From Succinatimonas hippei YIT 12066 (GTDB lineage: Bacteria; Pseudomonadota; Gammaproteobacteria; Enterobacterales; Succinivibrionaceae), in contig NZ_GL830989.1 in assembly GCF_000188195.1 (NCBI RefSeq), positions 1 through 53,417 on the forward strand: DNA of 53,417 nt, in the 5' to 3' direction. Below, piece by piece: positions 39,425 through 48,820 of the stretch. The notes below the pieces were generated by a model. That model saw only the letters and a list, made by a program, of their open reading frames with translations. It did no database searches and was not told the DNA's origin. Each line of letters begins with the position of its first letter. The first letter of the stretch is position 1. A program made the translations under genes and the position numbers.

Positions 39425-41509
39425 TTAACCGCGAACCACGAAAATTGCCTTGTCGCGGGCGTCTTTAATTGCCTTTGCTATAACCGAGTCAAACTCAAGA
39501 GCATCAACGTAAGCTGATTGTTCACCTGCTGTAGAGATATTAGAAGGCATAGTGGATTTGGCGGTATCGGCTTCCGTAATACTCAAATTTTCAAATTCAG
39601 CCGAGGATACACGCCTTAAATTATTAGGGATCTGAGTAATCTCCTCCTCAAAAATCCTTAACTCATTTTCAGCAAGACCAGTACGGCACAATGAAATTAA
39701 ATTATTCGCTTCCCTAGTCTGCAAATAAAGTTTAGAAACAAGCGATACCGTCAATTCGCGCTCTTGAACGCTCATGCTTTCAAATGTCTCGTGCTCATTA
39801 AGCACAGGGGCATTACCTAAAATATTAACTTGGGCATCTTTTACAGCCGAACACAAAGGAACCAACTGTCCGCCGGCTACTGAACATGCCGCTTGATAAG
39901 CATCTGATTTGCTATCTTCGCTGGCAACTCCAAACAGCAGAGAACTGGCATTTTCAAGGCAATCGCTTAACCTGAACAATCTTTGCAAAGACTGAGCTCC
40001 TGCAGTAAAGCCTAAAAATACCATTGCACATTTAAGGGTAGTGGAATAATCCTGAGCCTCAGGTGAAGGAACATAATTAGGCTCATTAGGATGTGTAGCC
40101 TTTTTGGACTCTTTAGCGGACTCTCTTACCTTTTCTGCAAGCTCGGATATTTTTTCATTAATTTGTGAAGGTCCTGTTGTATTAATTTCTGCAAGCAATT
40201 CAGAAAGCTCGGCCACAGATTTCATGAAAAACTCAGGCATAACTCTCATTTTTTCGCAGAAATTTACAATCCTGGATGCAGTTTTATCGTCTATGGGTAC
40301 TGAAACCTTAAAAGATTGAGCCAACTGCTTAATCTTGTTGATTGCAGTTTGTGCTGAAACCTCAGGCTGCAATGACGCCGTACGGACGGCTGCTCTAGTT
40401 TGCAGCTCATTGACATCATTTGGATTTTGACCGTCAGTAACAGCAGGTGGCGTTACCGCCATTGCCGCTTGAATATTTTGTACAAAATCCGCAGGGGACT
40501 GCGAGCGTCCGCAGATAGACAGCATGGTTGCCACACTCGTGGCCACATCCTTAGGATCGTCTCCTTGTTCAATACGCTGCTGCGCTACCTCAGCAACTTT
40601 TTGATAAAAGTTAACGGCAACCTTACCTAAAAGATTACTGTATTCCTCACCCTTGTCTCCTTTAAGTCCTTTAGGGTCAGCCAATAATTCACACATGCGG
40701 TCAATATCTTGTCGATCAAGGAAAAGTTCCACAGAATCGGGATTTGACATAATATAAGAATTAAGACCGGTAATGACGCTTTCCTCGCTCGTCAGTTGTT
40801 TTTCAGCCCACTGGAGCAGCTGCGCTCCATCTTTAACTGCGGGCTCCTGAGTTCCGGGTGCGGCATTTTGCGCTGCCTGCAATTCTCTTTGATGCTCAGC
40901 TTCCATCTTTTGCATTAAAACGAACTCGCGCGGCCCCATTGTCTTACCGTGAAAATAAATATTGTCAAAACCGACTTGACTCTTACATGAAGACAAAATC
41001 ACGGCTCTGGATATTCGTGTGTCTGTCATCAGACGGCTGCTGTCTAAGGCTTTCTGTACATCCCCGGTTTTGATTTCTGACTCGGGCTGTACGATCCTTG
41101 ACAAATTTCCCCAAACCACACGGCTATATTCAAACTTGCTGTTCATATCGCCAAGATTTGAGGATGCTATATTTTTCATCACATACTTAGCGACGACAGT
41201 TTGTAAAGCAGAACAAAATTCCGCGTTTTGTTTAAAGTCTTCCAATCTATCTAAAGCTCTTTGCTCTCTTTGATATGCTATTTTTGCATCATGACCTTTA
41301 AACAGTCCTACAAAAAATCGAACGAAACTGTTATGACGGCGAGCCTCGGGACGGATAACGAAAATTTTGCCTTCATCATCAAGGGAGACTTTTCCGCCCT
41401 TGTTATTGACATCGGTTAGTGCGGAAAACTCCTCTTGGGAAAGCTCTCTTGAAGATAAATTGTCAATTTGCTGCAGCAAACTGCTGTCGGAAAATACTCG
41501 TTCTGTCAT
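39425..41509 (-). CDS. Unrecognised 694-residue helical protein, possible secreted substrate of the upstream chaperone-like gene
   Basis: I do not recognise a family. There is no signal peptide or membrane segment. The N-terminus MTERVFSDSSLLQQIDNLSS is Ser-rich and amphipathic, as in many type III secretion substrates. The rest is mostly helical, with Pro/Thr linkers near residues 220 (APGTQEPAVKDG), 355 (TPPAVTDGQNPND) and 485 (HPNEPNYVPSPEAQ). The start is ATG 41507-41509 with TTGAGGTG upstream; a TTG at 41521 lies inside the ribosome site. It begins one base after the stop of the smaller upstream gene, so they are tightly coupled. Calling it an effector is inference from gene order and appearance. 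Confidence 0.7.
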   Translation of the reverse strand: MTERVFSDSSLLQQIDNLSSRELSQEEFSALTDVNNKGGKVSLDDEGKIFVIRPEARRHNSFVRFFVGLFKGHDAKIAYQREQRALDRLEDFKQNAEFCSALQTVVAKYVMKNIASSNLGDMNSKFEYSRVVWGNLSRIVQPESEIKTGDVQKALDSSRLMTDTRISRAVILSSCKSQVGFDNIYFHGKTMGPREFVLMQKMEAEHQRELQAAQNAAPGTQEPAVKDGAQLLQWAEKQLTSEESVITGLNSYIMSNPDSVELFLDRQDIDRMCELLADPKGLKGDKGEEYSNLLGKVAVNFYQKVAEVAQQRIEQGDDPKDVATSVATMLSICGRSQSPADFVQNIQAAMAVTPPAVTDGQNPNDVNELQTRAAVRTASLQPEVSAQTAINKIKQLAQSFKVSVPIDDKTASRIVNFCEKMRVMPEFFMKSVAELSELLAEINTTGPSQINEKISELAEKVRESAKESKKATHPNEPNYVPSPEAQDYSTTLKCAMVFLGFTAGAQSLQRLFRLSDCLENASSLLFGVASEDSKSDAYQAACSVAGGQLVPLCSAVKDAQVNILGNAPVLNEHETFESMSVQERELTVSLVSKLYLQTREANNLISLCRTGLAENELRIFEEEITQIPNNLRRVSSAEFENLSITEADTAKSTMPSNISTAGEQSAYVDALEFDSVIAKAIKDARDKAIFVVRG

Positions 41510-41510
41510 A

Positions 41511-42389
41511 TTACACCTCAAGAAAATTCTGTCTTAATACTGATAAAACACTATCCTGCATGCTTTCATCTACTGCAGAGTCAGTCGAAATTTCTTCACT
41601 TTTAATGCTTTGTTTGTAAACGGACACAGCATTTTTCGCATCTGATGCATGGTTTGCAAGAAATGATGAAAAATCCTCAGGAGCAAAATCAGGAGCACAA
41701 ATAATGCTTTCAAAATAAAGCGCATTGCCGCGTACGACAAATCCCTTTAAAGCATTGAATGCAGCATTATTTGCGATACTTTGCACAAAACCCGTACCTT
41801 TGACATCAGAAGCGATAAGACTTACAAGATGCACGCTTTTATTTGACTCTATAAGATGAATTAACACCGAAACGTCGTTAAAAGCGATACAAAAACCGAG
41901 ACTTGCAAGAACCTCCCTGGAAATTCCGGCGTTTTTGAGCCATTTCTCAAAATCAAACTCACGGTAGGCTTCAACTTTATCTAAATAGGCTTGCGAATCT
42001 TCGATCCCGCTCACTGCCGCACCGACACGCAACAGTGCCTGCATAAAATTAAAAAAGGATCCGACGTCGCAATCATTTAGACAAATAGCGGCATAAAAAC
42101 CGATTGCGCCTGTTTTGTCGTCAATAATTATAAAACCGTACTCTCCTCCCCTATTTCTTAACTTATTGCGAGTATTTTTAATTAAGCTTAAAGTATCATC
42201 GCTGCTTTTATCAAAAGCCATGATCGCTTGGGCATATACCCTATCTTCCAAAGCTATTTCATTTAAAACACAGAATTTACCCGCAAGCGTTAAAACAAAT
42301 TGCTTATCATCGCTTGCTGCCGCTTCTTTGATAAGTTCAGAAGGGAACGCCATCCTATCGGCATAAGCACGAATAAAATTTTCAAGCAT
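41511..42389 (-). CDS. Unrecognised protein with a duplicated secretion-chaperone-like domain
   Basis: A 292-residue cytoplasmic-type protein. Its two halves show the same pattern: YGFIIIDDKTGAIGFYAAICL then NDCDVGSFFNFMQALL near 84-121, and LKGFVVRGNALYFESIICAP then EDFSSFLANH near 219-250. Alternating strands followed by a helix are typical of CesT/SycE type III chaperones and of YbjN-like domains, which act as dimers of ~130 residues; here two copies would form a built-in dimer. It precedes a large unrecognised protein by one base, as chaperone genes precede their substrates. The family is not proven; I read this from pattern alone. Confidence 0.6.
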   Translation of the reverse strand: MLENFIRAYADRMAFPSELIKEAAASDDKQFVLTLAGKFCVLNEIALEDRVYAQAIMAFDKSSDDTLSLIKNTRNKLRNRGGEYGFIIIDDKTGAIGFYAAICLNDCDVGSFFNFMQALLRVGAAVSGIEDSQAYLDKVEAYREFDFEKWLKNAGISREVLASLGFCIAFNDVSVLIHLIESNKSVHLVSLIASDVKGTGFVQSIANNAAFNALKGFVVRGNALYFESIICAPDFAPEDFSSFLANHASDAKNAVSVYKQSIKSEEISTDSAVDESMQDSVLSVLRQNFLEV

Positions 42390-42431
42390 TTAAAAACATC
42401 CGTAAAACACATAAACACCTTATTTGTTATC

Positions 42432-42437
42432 AGTATA
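42432..42437 (-). promoter_or_regulatory. Candidate -10 of the chaperone-like operon
   Basis: On the minus strand TATACT lies about 45 bases before the ATG of the 292-residue gene. The -35 is not recognisable. Confidence 0.35.
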
Positions 42438-42507
42438 GTGCATTAAAATAATTAATTTTTTAAACTACATCAAAAAAAAACAATAATCGGCAGATATTTT
42501 CATCACT

Positions 42508-43059
42508 ATGCCCAAACAAATTCTTTTATCTCAAGCAGGCTATTTCAGTATTCACGAAAGTGACGGAGACGATCTTTATCTGCAAGTTCCCAATTTGGAA
42601 ATTGACAGAGCATTATCCAAATTGATGTTAAAGTATGTTCTTAAAAGTGAGCAAAGTCCCAGTTCCAAACATGTTATTTCCACACTGAAAACTTTCAGCG
42701 CACAAAAAATTGCATCTTTGTTTACAAAAATTCTTCATGAATTTAGCTACACATCTAAAATTTTAGTTAATGAAAGTTTATGCAGAGACGCTATTTGGCA
42801 AGCACTTCTTTACAGTAAAGTAAATGTTTTACGTGAAAGTACCAATTTAAACGGCAGATCTGATTTGATTGCCATCATAGGAAACGATGCATTAATTTTT
42901 GAATTTAAATTAGCAAAAAGCCAAAAACAGCAAACAAATTTATTAAGAGAAGCAAAAAATCAAATAGAAAAACAAAAATACGGTCTAGAACTTCTTTCGG
43001 GAACAATGCTTCATTATTTTGCGTACATTATTGATGCCGAGAACCAAACTATCACTTAA
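42508..43059 (+). pseudogene. Detached C-terminal PD-(D/E)XK nuclease domain of an AAA-ATPase-like protein
   Basis: The 183 residues match the C-terminal part of the common ~520-residue proteins that join an AAA-ATPase-like domain to a PD-(D/E)XK domain. LLSQAGYFSIHE and LYLQVPNLEIDRAL are the linker region, and GRSDLIAIIGNDALIFEFKLAK (in two parts) carries the nuclease motif D...ExK. The ATPase half is missing; an in-frame TAA lies shortly before the ATG, and no ATPase sequence is visible in the 118 bases upstream. It could be a 5'-truncated remnant or a free-standing small protein. It ends at the 3' boundary of the group II intron. Confidence 0.65.
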
Positions 43060-43060
43060 T

Positions 43061-43132
43061 AGGGTAGGGGATGGCGTTTAGCGCCTTGCCCCTCCCTCCG
43101 AACCGTGCATGCGGCTCTAACGCACACGGCTC
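43061..43132 (-). ncRNA. Group II intron domains V and VI
   Basis: Domain V is the 33-nt hairpin at 43100-43132: GAGCCGTGTGCG-TTAG-AGCCGCATGCACGGTTC read as stem, loop and return strand, close to the catalytic consensus. Domain VI follows at 43061-43099 with the GGCG-CTAAA-CGCC stem and an A seven bases from the 3' end that could be the branch point. Confidence 0.85.
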
Positions 43133-43136
43133 CCCA

Positions 43137-44599
43137 TTAGATTAGTACCACACTCTCTGTGTTTCTTTTGAGTGCGGCGATCGTTTGCCAGCCTTCCTTG
43201 TAGAGTATATTGTTTGTAAGAACGTGGTTTGACGTTTTGGCTCTTGCCCAGTATGTTTCGTGTGAGAACGCTATTTCTGCACACCTATACTCCATTTCGG
43301 GCTTATTATCGTGCATTCCCCATAGCTTTACAAAACGTGTCCAATTCCTTTTCCATTGCTTGAGATAAATTTGGCGTATTCTGCGTCGTATCCAGCCATC
43401 TTCACTTGCCCCGTAGGATTTACTAATGGCAGATCCGTAATAGTTTACCCAACCTCTCAGAATGGAATTGAACAGTTCTTTTGTAGCTTCGATGCCCCGG
43501 GGACACCTCCTGTCGAGCAACTCTCGCATTTTGTCGCGTAACTTTGCCCGACTCTTAGCGTGCACGATGGCTGTCCATGTGCCATTCCTGTTCTGATAAA
43601 AGCCAAATCCAAGGAATTTGACCTTAGGGCTCAGCCTGCTTACCTGCGTCTTTTCCTTATTTATTTGCAGGAAAAGCTTTTCTTCGATAAAGCGACTGAT
43701 GCTTATCAGCACTCTTTCCGCCGCCCTTTGGCTTTTACACAAAATCAAAAGATCGTCAGCGTATCTGATGAAGTGCAGGCCTCTTCTATCCGGCTCTTGA
43801 TCCAACTCGTTAAGCAGGATATTCGCTAATACGGGACTTAAGGCTGAGCCTTGCGGTAACCCGATTTGTGACTTGGTGCACTTCCCCTCTTCCATGATTT
43901 TAACTCTCAGCATTCTGCTGATTAGCCTCATCACTCTAGTGATCTTTGATTGTCTTGTAAAGCACCTGCAGCATTTTGCTATGGTTCACGGTGTCAAAGA
44001 ATTTTCTCAGATCCAAATCTATAGCGTAAGTATATCCTTCGTTGGCATACTTTAGCGCTTGATTTATGGCTGTACGGCATCCCCTTTGTGGGCGGAAGCC
44101 GTGACTGCCGTCTGAGAATTGACTCTCATATTCATCCCGCAGGACGTTTGCCACTGCGGCCTGTACCGTCCTGTCCACCACTGTTGAAATGCCTAGAGGT
44201 CGCTTTTCACCGTTGGGCTTTGGTATGTATACTCTTTTGATTGGCTGCGGTTTGTATGTACCGCCTTTTGATGGACTCCGTCAGCTTGTACGGGTGGTCA
44301 TAGAACCACTTGACGAGCTCTTTTGTTTTGATTCCGTCTATTCCTGCTGCCCCTTTGTTCCTGCGTACTGCAAGCGCGGCTTCTTTCAGGTTTCCGTACC
44401 CGAGTATAGCTTCTAAGGTTACCACCTTCTTGATCCTCGTGCTACTTGTTTGCTGTGTGCTCGTGTCTCCGCTCCTTTCCTCCTGCTGACGGGGTTTTCC
44501 CACCGCTTCCGCCGTTATACGTTCGGTTTGCAGGCAGATTAGGTTTCCTTTGTTTTCGGCGGTTTTCATCTTCACGTGCAGTTTTGCGCGCTTTTGCAC
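43137..44599 (-). pseudogene. Group II intron reverse transcriptase/maturase, broken by two frameshifts
   Basis: Three consecutive frames together make one reverse transcriptase: RNKGAAGIDGIKT...LTESIKR, then GTYKPQPIKRVYIPKPNGEK and SHGFRPQRGCRTAI, then LPQGSALSPVLANILLNE, RYADDLLIL (the catalytic YADD) and the maturase part GWVNYYGSA...YLKQWKRNW. An extra C near 44263 (between codons for KR and GTY) and another near 43936 (between KD and TR) break the frame; removing each restores the family sequence. No endonuclease domain follows. The protein start is uncertain (44599 or ATG at 44569). The intron may now need a maturase from elsewhere. Confidence 0.88.
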
Positions 44600-44982
44600 A
44601 TCTAATGTTTCGGCCCTTCGCTGATACTCACAGCTACTATGACCACATCTGACTTCTGCCGGTTCGGCTTTACCTATAGCGTTTTACGCTACCTGTCAGA
44701 CCTCCGCGGGTAAGCGACACTAATCCTTAACTCGGCTCCGCCGCATTTACCGTTTCGTCTTACGTTACAGATTTGGGTTACGTCTTGTTTGGCAGACTCT
44801 CCCGACTTGGCGGCCTGATGCGATTTCTATTCGTCGGAGCGCTTGAGTCATGCCATCACACTGCTTTCAGCCAATGCCTCACGGCATCCACCTTGTGCTA
44901 GGCTTCGATCTTGCCCTGTACAGCCGATCCGAGGACTTTCACCTCCTGGATTGTGTGCATGCCGCGCACACCAAATAACAAA

Positions 44983-45001
44983 CGGCGCTCAAAAGGCGCC
45001 G
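44983..45001 (-). terminator. Intrinsic terminator of argH, target of the group II intron
   Basis: On the minus strand CGGCGC-cttttga-GCGCCG is followed by TTTGTTATTTGG and then the first bases of the intron (GTGCG). It lies about 20 bases after the argH stop. Confidence 0.85.
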
Positions 45002-45021
45002 CTGTTAATTTGACTAAAATT

Positions 45022-46404
45022 TTACATGCGAGCTTTAACTTTTGCAGTTAGCGCTTCAATTTCAGCTGTGGTCTGATTGAAAGCGACACCGCCGATGACA
45101 TCACGCTTCTTGATAATATTGCTAAGCTCTAAAGCCTCATAAACATCACCGCCGATGACATTATTAAACTGCTCAAACTCATCAACTGATAAATCTTCGA
45201 GAGCTTTACCTTTTTGAATTGCATACAAAACGGTACGTCCGACAATGGAATGAGCTTCACGGAAAGGAACGCCCTTACTTACAAGATAGTCAGCAAGCTC
45301 TGTTGCGTTTGAGTATCCGCCCTTAGCCGCTTTAATTGCATTGGTCTTGTTAAGCTTGAGATCTTCAAGTACCAGCGCTGCCATATAGAGGCAGTCATGC
45401 CAAGTATCAATCGCATCAAACAAACGTTCTTTGTCTTCCTGCAGATCTTTATCATAAGCAAGCGGCAAAGCTTTAACGGTTACCAGCATGCCGGACAATG
45501 CGCCGACGACGCGTCCGCATTTACCGCGAATAAGCTCTAAAGCATCGGGATTTTTCTTCTGCGGCATTAATGAAGATCCTGAGGTTACCTTGTCGGACAA
45601 TTCAATAAAATTGGCCTCGCCGCTGTTGTAAATAATCAAATCTTCAGCAAAACGGGATAAATGAATCATGGAAATTGAAGCGCAGGATAACAATTCCAGA
45701 ACATGATCGCGATCCGACACGGCATCAAGACTGTTGCGTGTAGGACCGCTAAACCCTAAAGATTTAGCTAATTCTTCTCGATCAATTTTATAAGCCGTTC
45801 CTGCTAAAGCCGCAGAGCCTAAAGGGCAAACATTCATTAACTCGCGAGCATTTTCCAATCTGGCATAATCGCGCTCAAACATCTGAGCATAAGCCATGAG
45901 AAAATGACTGAAAGTAACCGGCTGAGCACGCTGCAGGTGGGTATAGCCGGGGAAAATATCTCCCTCATGACGCTTGGCGCAATCCAAAAGAGTTAATTGC
46001 AAATGATTAATTGCCTTTAAAATCTCATCCACCGCCCCGCGGCACCAAAGTTTTAAATCTAAAGCTACCTGATCGTTGCGGCTTCTTCCGGTATGAAGCT
46101 TCTTACCTAAATCGCCGACCTTTTCAATAAGGCGTCTTTCAACATATGAATGAATATCTTCATCTCCGGCAACGGCAACCGCGTGCAGATCTTTACTGAC
46201 TTCTTCTTTAAGATCTTTTAAAGCCTGCTGTAAATCAGCGCATTCTTTTTCCGTAAGAACACCGACCTCACATAAAGCTTTGGCCCAGCCTACCGATCCG
46301 TCAATATCTTCAATTGCCATACGATAATCAAATTTTAAAGAATCGTTGAAATCTTTAAATCTCTGATCAGGTCCTTGAGTAAATCTGCCGCCCCATAAAG
46401 CCAT
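45022..46404 (-). CDS. argH: Argininosuccinate lyase
   Basis: Splits argininosuccinate into arginine and fumarate, the last step of arginine synthesis. It is 460 residues of the fumarase/aspartase family; the signature [15 protein letters not shown] contains the flexible catalytic loop Ser, and [17 protein letters not shown] and [13 protein letters not shown] carry substrate residues. Last of argF-argG-argH; a terminator separates it from argG, so it may have some independent expression. Confidence 0.97.
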   Translation of the reverse strand: MALWGGRFTQGPDQRFKDFNDSLKFDYRMAIEDIDGSVGWAKALCEVGVLTEKECADLQQALKDLKEEVSKDLHAVAVAGDEDIHSYVERRLIEKVGDLGKKLHTGRSRNDQVALDLKLWCRGAVDEILKAINHLQLTLLDCAKRHEGDIFPGYTHLQRAQPVTFSHFLMAYAQMFERDYARLENARELMNVCPLGSAALAGTAYKIDREELAKSLGFSGPTRNSLDAVSDRDHVLELLSCASISMIHLSRFAEDLIIYNSGEANFIELSDKVTSGSSLMPQKKNPDALELIRGKCGRVVGALSGMLVTVKALPLAYDKDLQEDKERLFDAIDTWHDCLYMAALVLEDLKLNKTNAIKAAKGGYSNATELADYLVSKGVPFREAHSIVGRTVLYAIQKGKALEDLSVDEFEQFNNVIGGDVYEALELSNIIKKRDVIGGVAFNQTTAEIEALTAKVKARM

Positions 46405-46431
46405 AACAAATAATCCTGTGTAAATAAAACG

Positions 46432-46463
46432 AAAAAAGCCCGACTCTCTTTTTTAGTCAGGCT
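46432..46463 (-). terminator. Intrinsic terminator between argG and argH
   Basis: On the minus strand AGCCTGACT-aaaaaagag-AGTCGGGCT (one T-G pair) followed by TTTTTT. It is in the 128-bp gap between two codirectional arginine genes and would reduce transcription into argH. Confidence 0.85.
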
Positions 46464-46532
46464 CTATTTTGACATACCCTTCATTCTATTGCGAAGGGAA
46501 AATACGTCTTTTTAGGCGTATCATCTCCTAAA

Positions 46533-47762
46533 TTACTGCTTACGCTGCTGCTCGTTTAAAGCGCGGATGCGTGAAGGCAAAGAGTACAAACGGATAAAGC
46601 CCTCAGCGTCTTTCTGATCGTAAACCTGGTCAGCACCGAAAGTTACGAAATCAAAGTTAAAGAGGCTGTTAGGTGAATCCTTCTGAATAACATCGATATT
46701 GCCCTTGTAAAGACGAACAACGACTTTACCGTTAACGTCTTTTGCAATCTCGTCAGCAGCTGCCATCATGATTTCGCGCAAACGGGTAAACCAGCGGCCG
46801 TCATAAACGAGCTGGGCAAAATCAATTGCCAAATGTTCACGATACAAGCGGGTATTCTTATCTAAAACCAGCTGTTCAATAGCGCGAAGAGCCTTGTAAA
46901 TAATGGTTCCGCCCGGAGTTTCATAGCAGCCGCGGGACTTCATGCCGACAAGACGGTTCTCGGTAATATCAACACGACCGACACCGTGACGTGCACCGAT
47001 TTCATTTAAGAAGCTGATAGACTCAAACGGAGTCATGTCTTTACCGTTAATCTTGGTAACGACGCCTTTTTCAACGGTAATTTCAACAGTTTCAGGAGTA
47101 TCAGGAGCCTTTAAAGGATCGGTAGTCCAAACCCAAACATTCTCAGAGGCAGGATTCCAAGTGTTTTCAAGCTCACCGCCTTCGGTTGAAATATGAAGAA
47201 CGTTGGCATCACGGCTGTAAATCTTCTTTAAAGTGGTCTTGCACGGGATATTACGCTCGTTTAAATAAGCAAGCAGCTCCTCACGAGACTGCATATCCCA
47301 AATACGCCACGGAGCGATAACATCAAGCTGCGGAGCCAAAGCGGCAACGGCACTTTCAAAACGCACCTGATCGTTACCTTTACCGGTAGCGCCGTGAGCA
47401 ATCGCATCTGCACCTTCTTCAAGAGCACAAGCAACCATAGCCTTGGCAATAACCGGACGAGCGATTGCGGTACCTAACATGTAATCGCCTTCGTAGATAG
47501 CACCGGTCTTGAAGGTCTCGTAGACATAATCACGAACAAACTCTTCGCGTAAATCCTTAACAATGCACTTTGTTGCACCGGAGGCTTTGGCTTTATCTTC
47601 AATACCGTCCAAATCCTCACGCTCCTGACCTACGTCAGCAACGAAACATACGACCTCACAGCCGTAGTTCTCTTTAAGCCAAGGAACGATAGTTGAAGTA
47701 TCAAGGCCGCCGGAATAAGCTAAGACAACCTTTTTATACTGTTTCTTCTCATGCTTTAACAT
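46533..47762 (-). CDS. argG: Argininosuccinate synthase
   Basis: Joins citrulline and aspartate with ATP. It is 409 residues with the P-loop-like [18 protein letters not shown] near residue 12 and [13 protein letters not shown] near 120, of the ~400-residue type rather than the longer E. coli form. It is 21 bases after argF. Codon use and neighbours are like the rest of the window. Confidence 0.97.
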   Translation of the reverse strand: MLKHEKKQYKKVVLAYSGGLDTSTIVPWLKENYGCEVVCFVADVGQEREDLDGIEDKAKASGATKCIVKDLREEFVRDYVYETFKTGAIYEGDYMLGTAIARPVIAKAMVACALEEGADAIAHGATGKGNDQVRFESAVAALAPQLDVIAPWRIWDMQSREELLAYLNERNIPCKTTLKKIYSRDANVLHISTEGGELENTWNPASENVWVWTTDPLKAPDTPETVEITVEKGVVTKINGKDMTPFESISFLNEIGARHGVGRVDITENRLVGMKSRGCYETPGGTIIYKALRAIEQLVLDKNTRLYREHLAIDFAQLVYDGRWFTRLREIMMAAADEIAKDVNGKVVVRLYKGNIDVIQKDSPNSLFNFDFVTFGADQVYDQKDAEGFIRLYSLPSRIRALNEQQRKQ

Positions 47763-47783
47763 CTTTTATTTCCTCAAAAAGTC

Positions 47784-48689
47784 TTAGCCGACAAGTTTTG
47801 CCAGCAAAGCCATATGAATATGCAGACGGTTTTCCGCTTCATCGAAAACTGCTGATTTCGGGCCGTCCATAACCGAGTCGGTAATTTCGTAACCGCGATG
47901 AGCCGGCAGACAATGCAAAACAATCTTAGCGCCTGATTTTTCTACCATTTCATCATTAATCTGGAACGGCATATAAAGCTTTCTCACGCTGTCAAGCGGA
48001 GTGTTATCACCCATAGATACCCAAGTATCGGTATAAATGACGTCAAATCCTGATATTTTAGAAGGATCGCTTAAAACTTCAAGTTTTGAACCGTTCTTAC
48101 GGGCAATTTCAGCTGCCTTATTAAAAATCTGAACATCAGGTCCCTTGCCGAGAGGACAGAAACATGTAACGTTCACGCCTAAAATAGCACCGGCTACAAG
48201 CAAAGAATTAGTTACGTTATTACCGTCGCCTAAATACGCAAGCTTTGTACCCTTAATTGATCCCAAATGCTCCCCTACGGTCATATAATCGGCCATAGCC
48301 TGGGCCGGATGATATAAATCGGATAAAGCGTTAATCACGGGAACGGATCCGGTTGCCGCTAACTCTTCTAAAGTTCTTTGCAAAAATACACGGCCGATTA
48401 AGCAGTCGGTCCAGCGCGAAAGATTACGGGCATAGTCAGCGATAGTTTCACGTACGCCTAGTTCTCCGCTCTGCTCGTCAAGATAAACTCCGTGACCGCC
48501 TAAGCGGAACAAAGCAAGTTCAAAAGTGGTTCGGGTACGTAAAGAAGGTTTTTCAAATAACAAAGCTCCGGCTTTGCCTTTTAAGGTGTCAGCGTAAGCT
48601 TTAGGATCTTTTTTCATTGATGCGGCGGTATTGATAATATCAAGATACTCGTCTTGAGAAAATTCAAAACCGGTTAACAAGTGGCGCAT
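47784..48689 (-). CDS. argF: Ornithine carbamoyltransferase
   Basis: Makes citrulline from ornithine and carbamoyl phosphate. It is 301 residues with the carbamoyl-phosphate site FEKPSLRTRTTFE (residues about 50-62; the family has S-x-R-T-R), the DLYHPAQAMADYMT stretch and the ornithine site HCLPAHRG. The S-L-R-T-R form also occurs in acetylornithine transcarbamylases, but HCLPAHRG and the argG-argH neighbours favour ornithine. First gene of the arginine cluster. Confidence 0.94.
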   Translation of the reverse strand: MRHLLTGFEFSQDEYLDIINTAASMKKDPKAYADTLKGKAGALLFEKPSLRTRTTFELALFRLGGHGVYLDEQSGELGVRETIADYARNLSRWTDCLIGRVFLQRTLEELAATGSVPVINALSDLYHPAQAMADYMTVGEHLGSIKGTKLAYLGDGNNVTNSLLVAGAILGVNVTCFCPLGKGPDVQIFNKAAEIARKNGSKLEVLSDPSKISGFDVIYTDTWVSMGDNTPLDSVRKLYMPFQINDEMVEKSGAKIVLHCLPAHRGYEITDSVMDGPKSAVFDEAENRLHIHMALLAKLVG

Positions 48690-48820
48690 ACTGTACTCCT
48701 AAAGGAAAGTAGCAAAATGCAAGCTTTTAGGCTGCGTCCTAATTTTAAAGACGGCAATAGACCGTCATCTAATCTAAAAAATGTAAAAGAAAATTATAGG
48801 GCAAGAAACAGAACAAATAA
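48690..48820 (-). promoter_or_regulatory. argF leader and promoter region
   Basis: On the minus strand TATAAT (plus-strand ATTATA 48793-48798) is a likely -10 with a weak -35. The leader can form GACGG-tctattg-CCGTC (48750-48766), and a CCTAAA near the start codon can pair with the TTTAGG that overlaps the ribosome site TAGGAG. I see no ArgR box (paired TGAAT/ATTCA). Confidence 0.4.

Larger units (their letters stand above)
43059..44969 (-). mobile_element. Group II intron, probably of the class C type
   Basis: On the minus strand the element opens GTGCGCGGC at 44969, has a long structured 5' part before the reverse transcriptase frame, and ends with domain V, domain VI and ...CCCTAT near 43059. 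It is inserted 13 bases after the argH terminator stem, and its protein has no HNH endonuclease tail; both are typical of class C introns, which target DNA behind intrinsic terminators. CCAAAT at 44771-44776 (minus strand) can pair with ATTTGG just before the 5' boundary and is a candidate EBS1/IBS1. Boundaries are accurate to about two bases. Confidence 0.85.

Noticed and set aside
40400-40630. Small plus-strand frame within the 694-residue gene
   Set aside because: No ribosome site, no recognisable product and antisense to a longer well-supported gene.
39425-42389. Firm assignment as a type III secretion effector and chaperone
   Set aside because: No apparatus gene is in the window and no specific family was recognised, so it is kept as a hypothesis only.
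43137-44599. Programmed frameshifting in the intron reverse transcriptase
   Set aside because: Neither site shows a slippery heptamer with a following pseudoknot, and two separate shifts in one gene are far more easily explained by insertions.
44189-44652. Plus-strand open frames inside the intron
   Set aside because: They are antisense to the reverse transcriptase and the structured intron RNA, with no family likeness.
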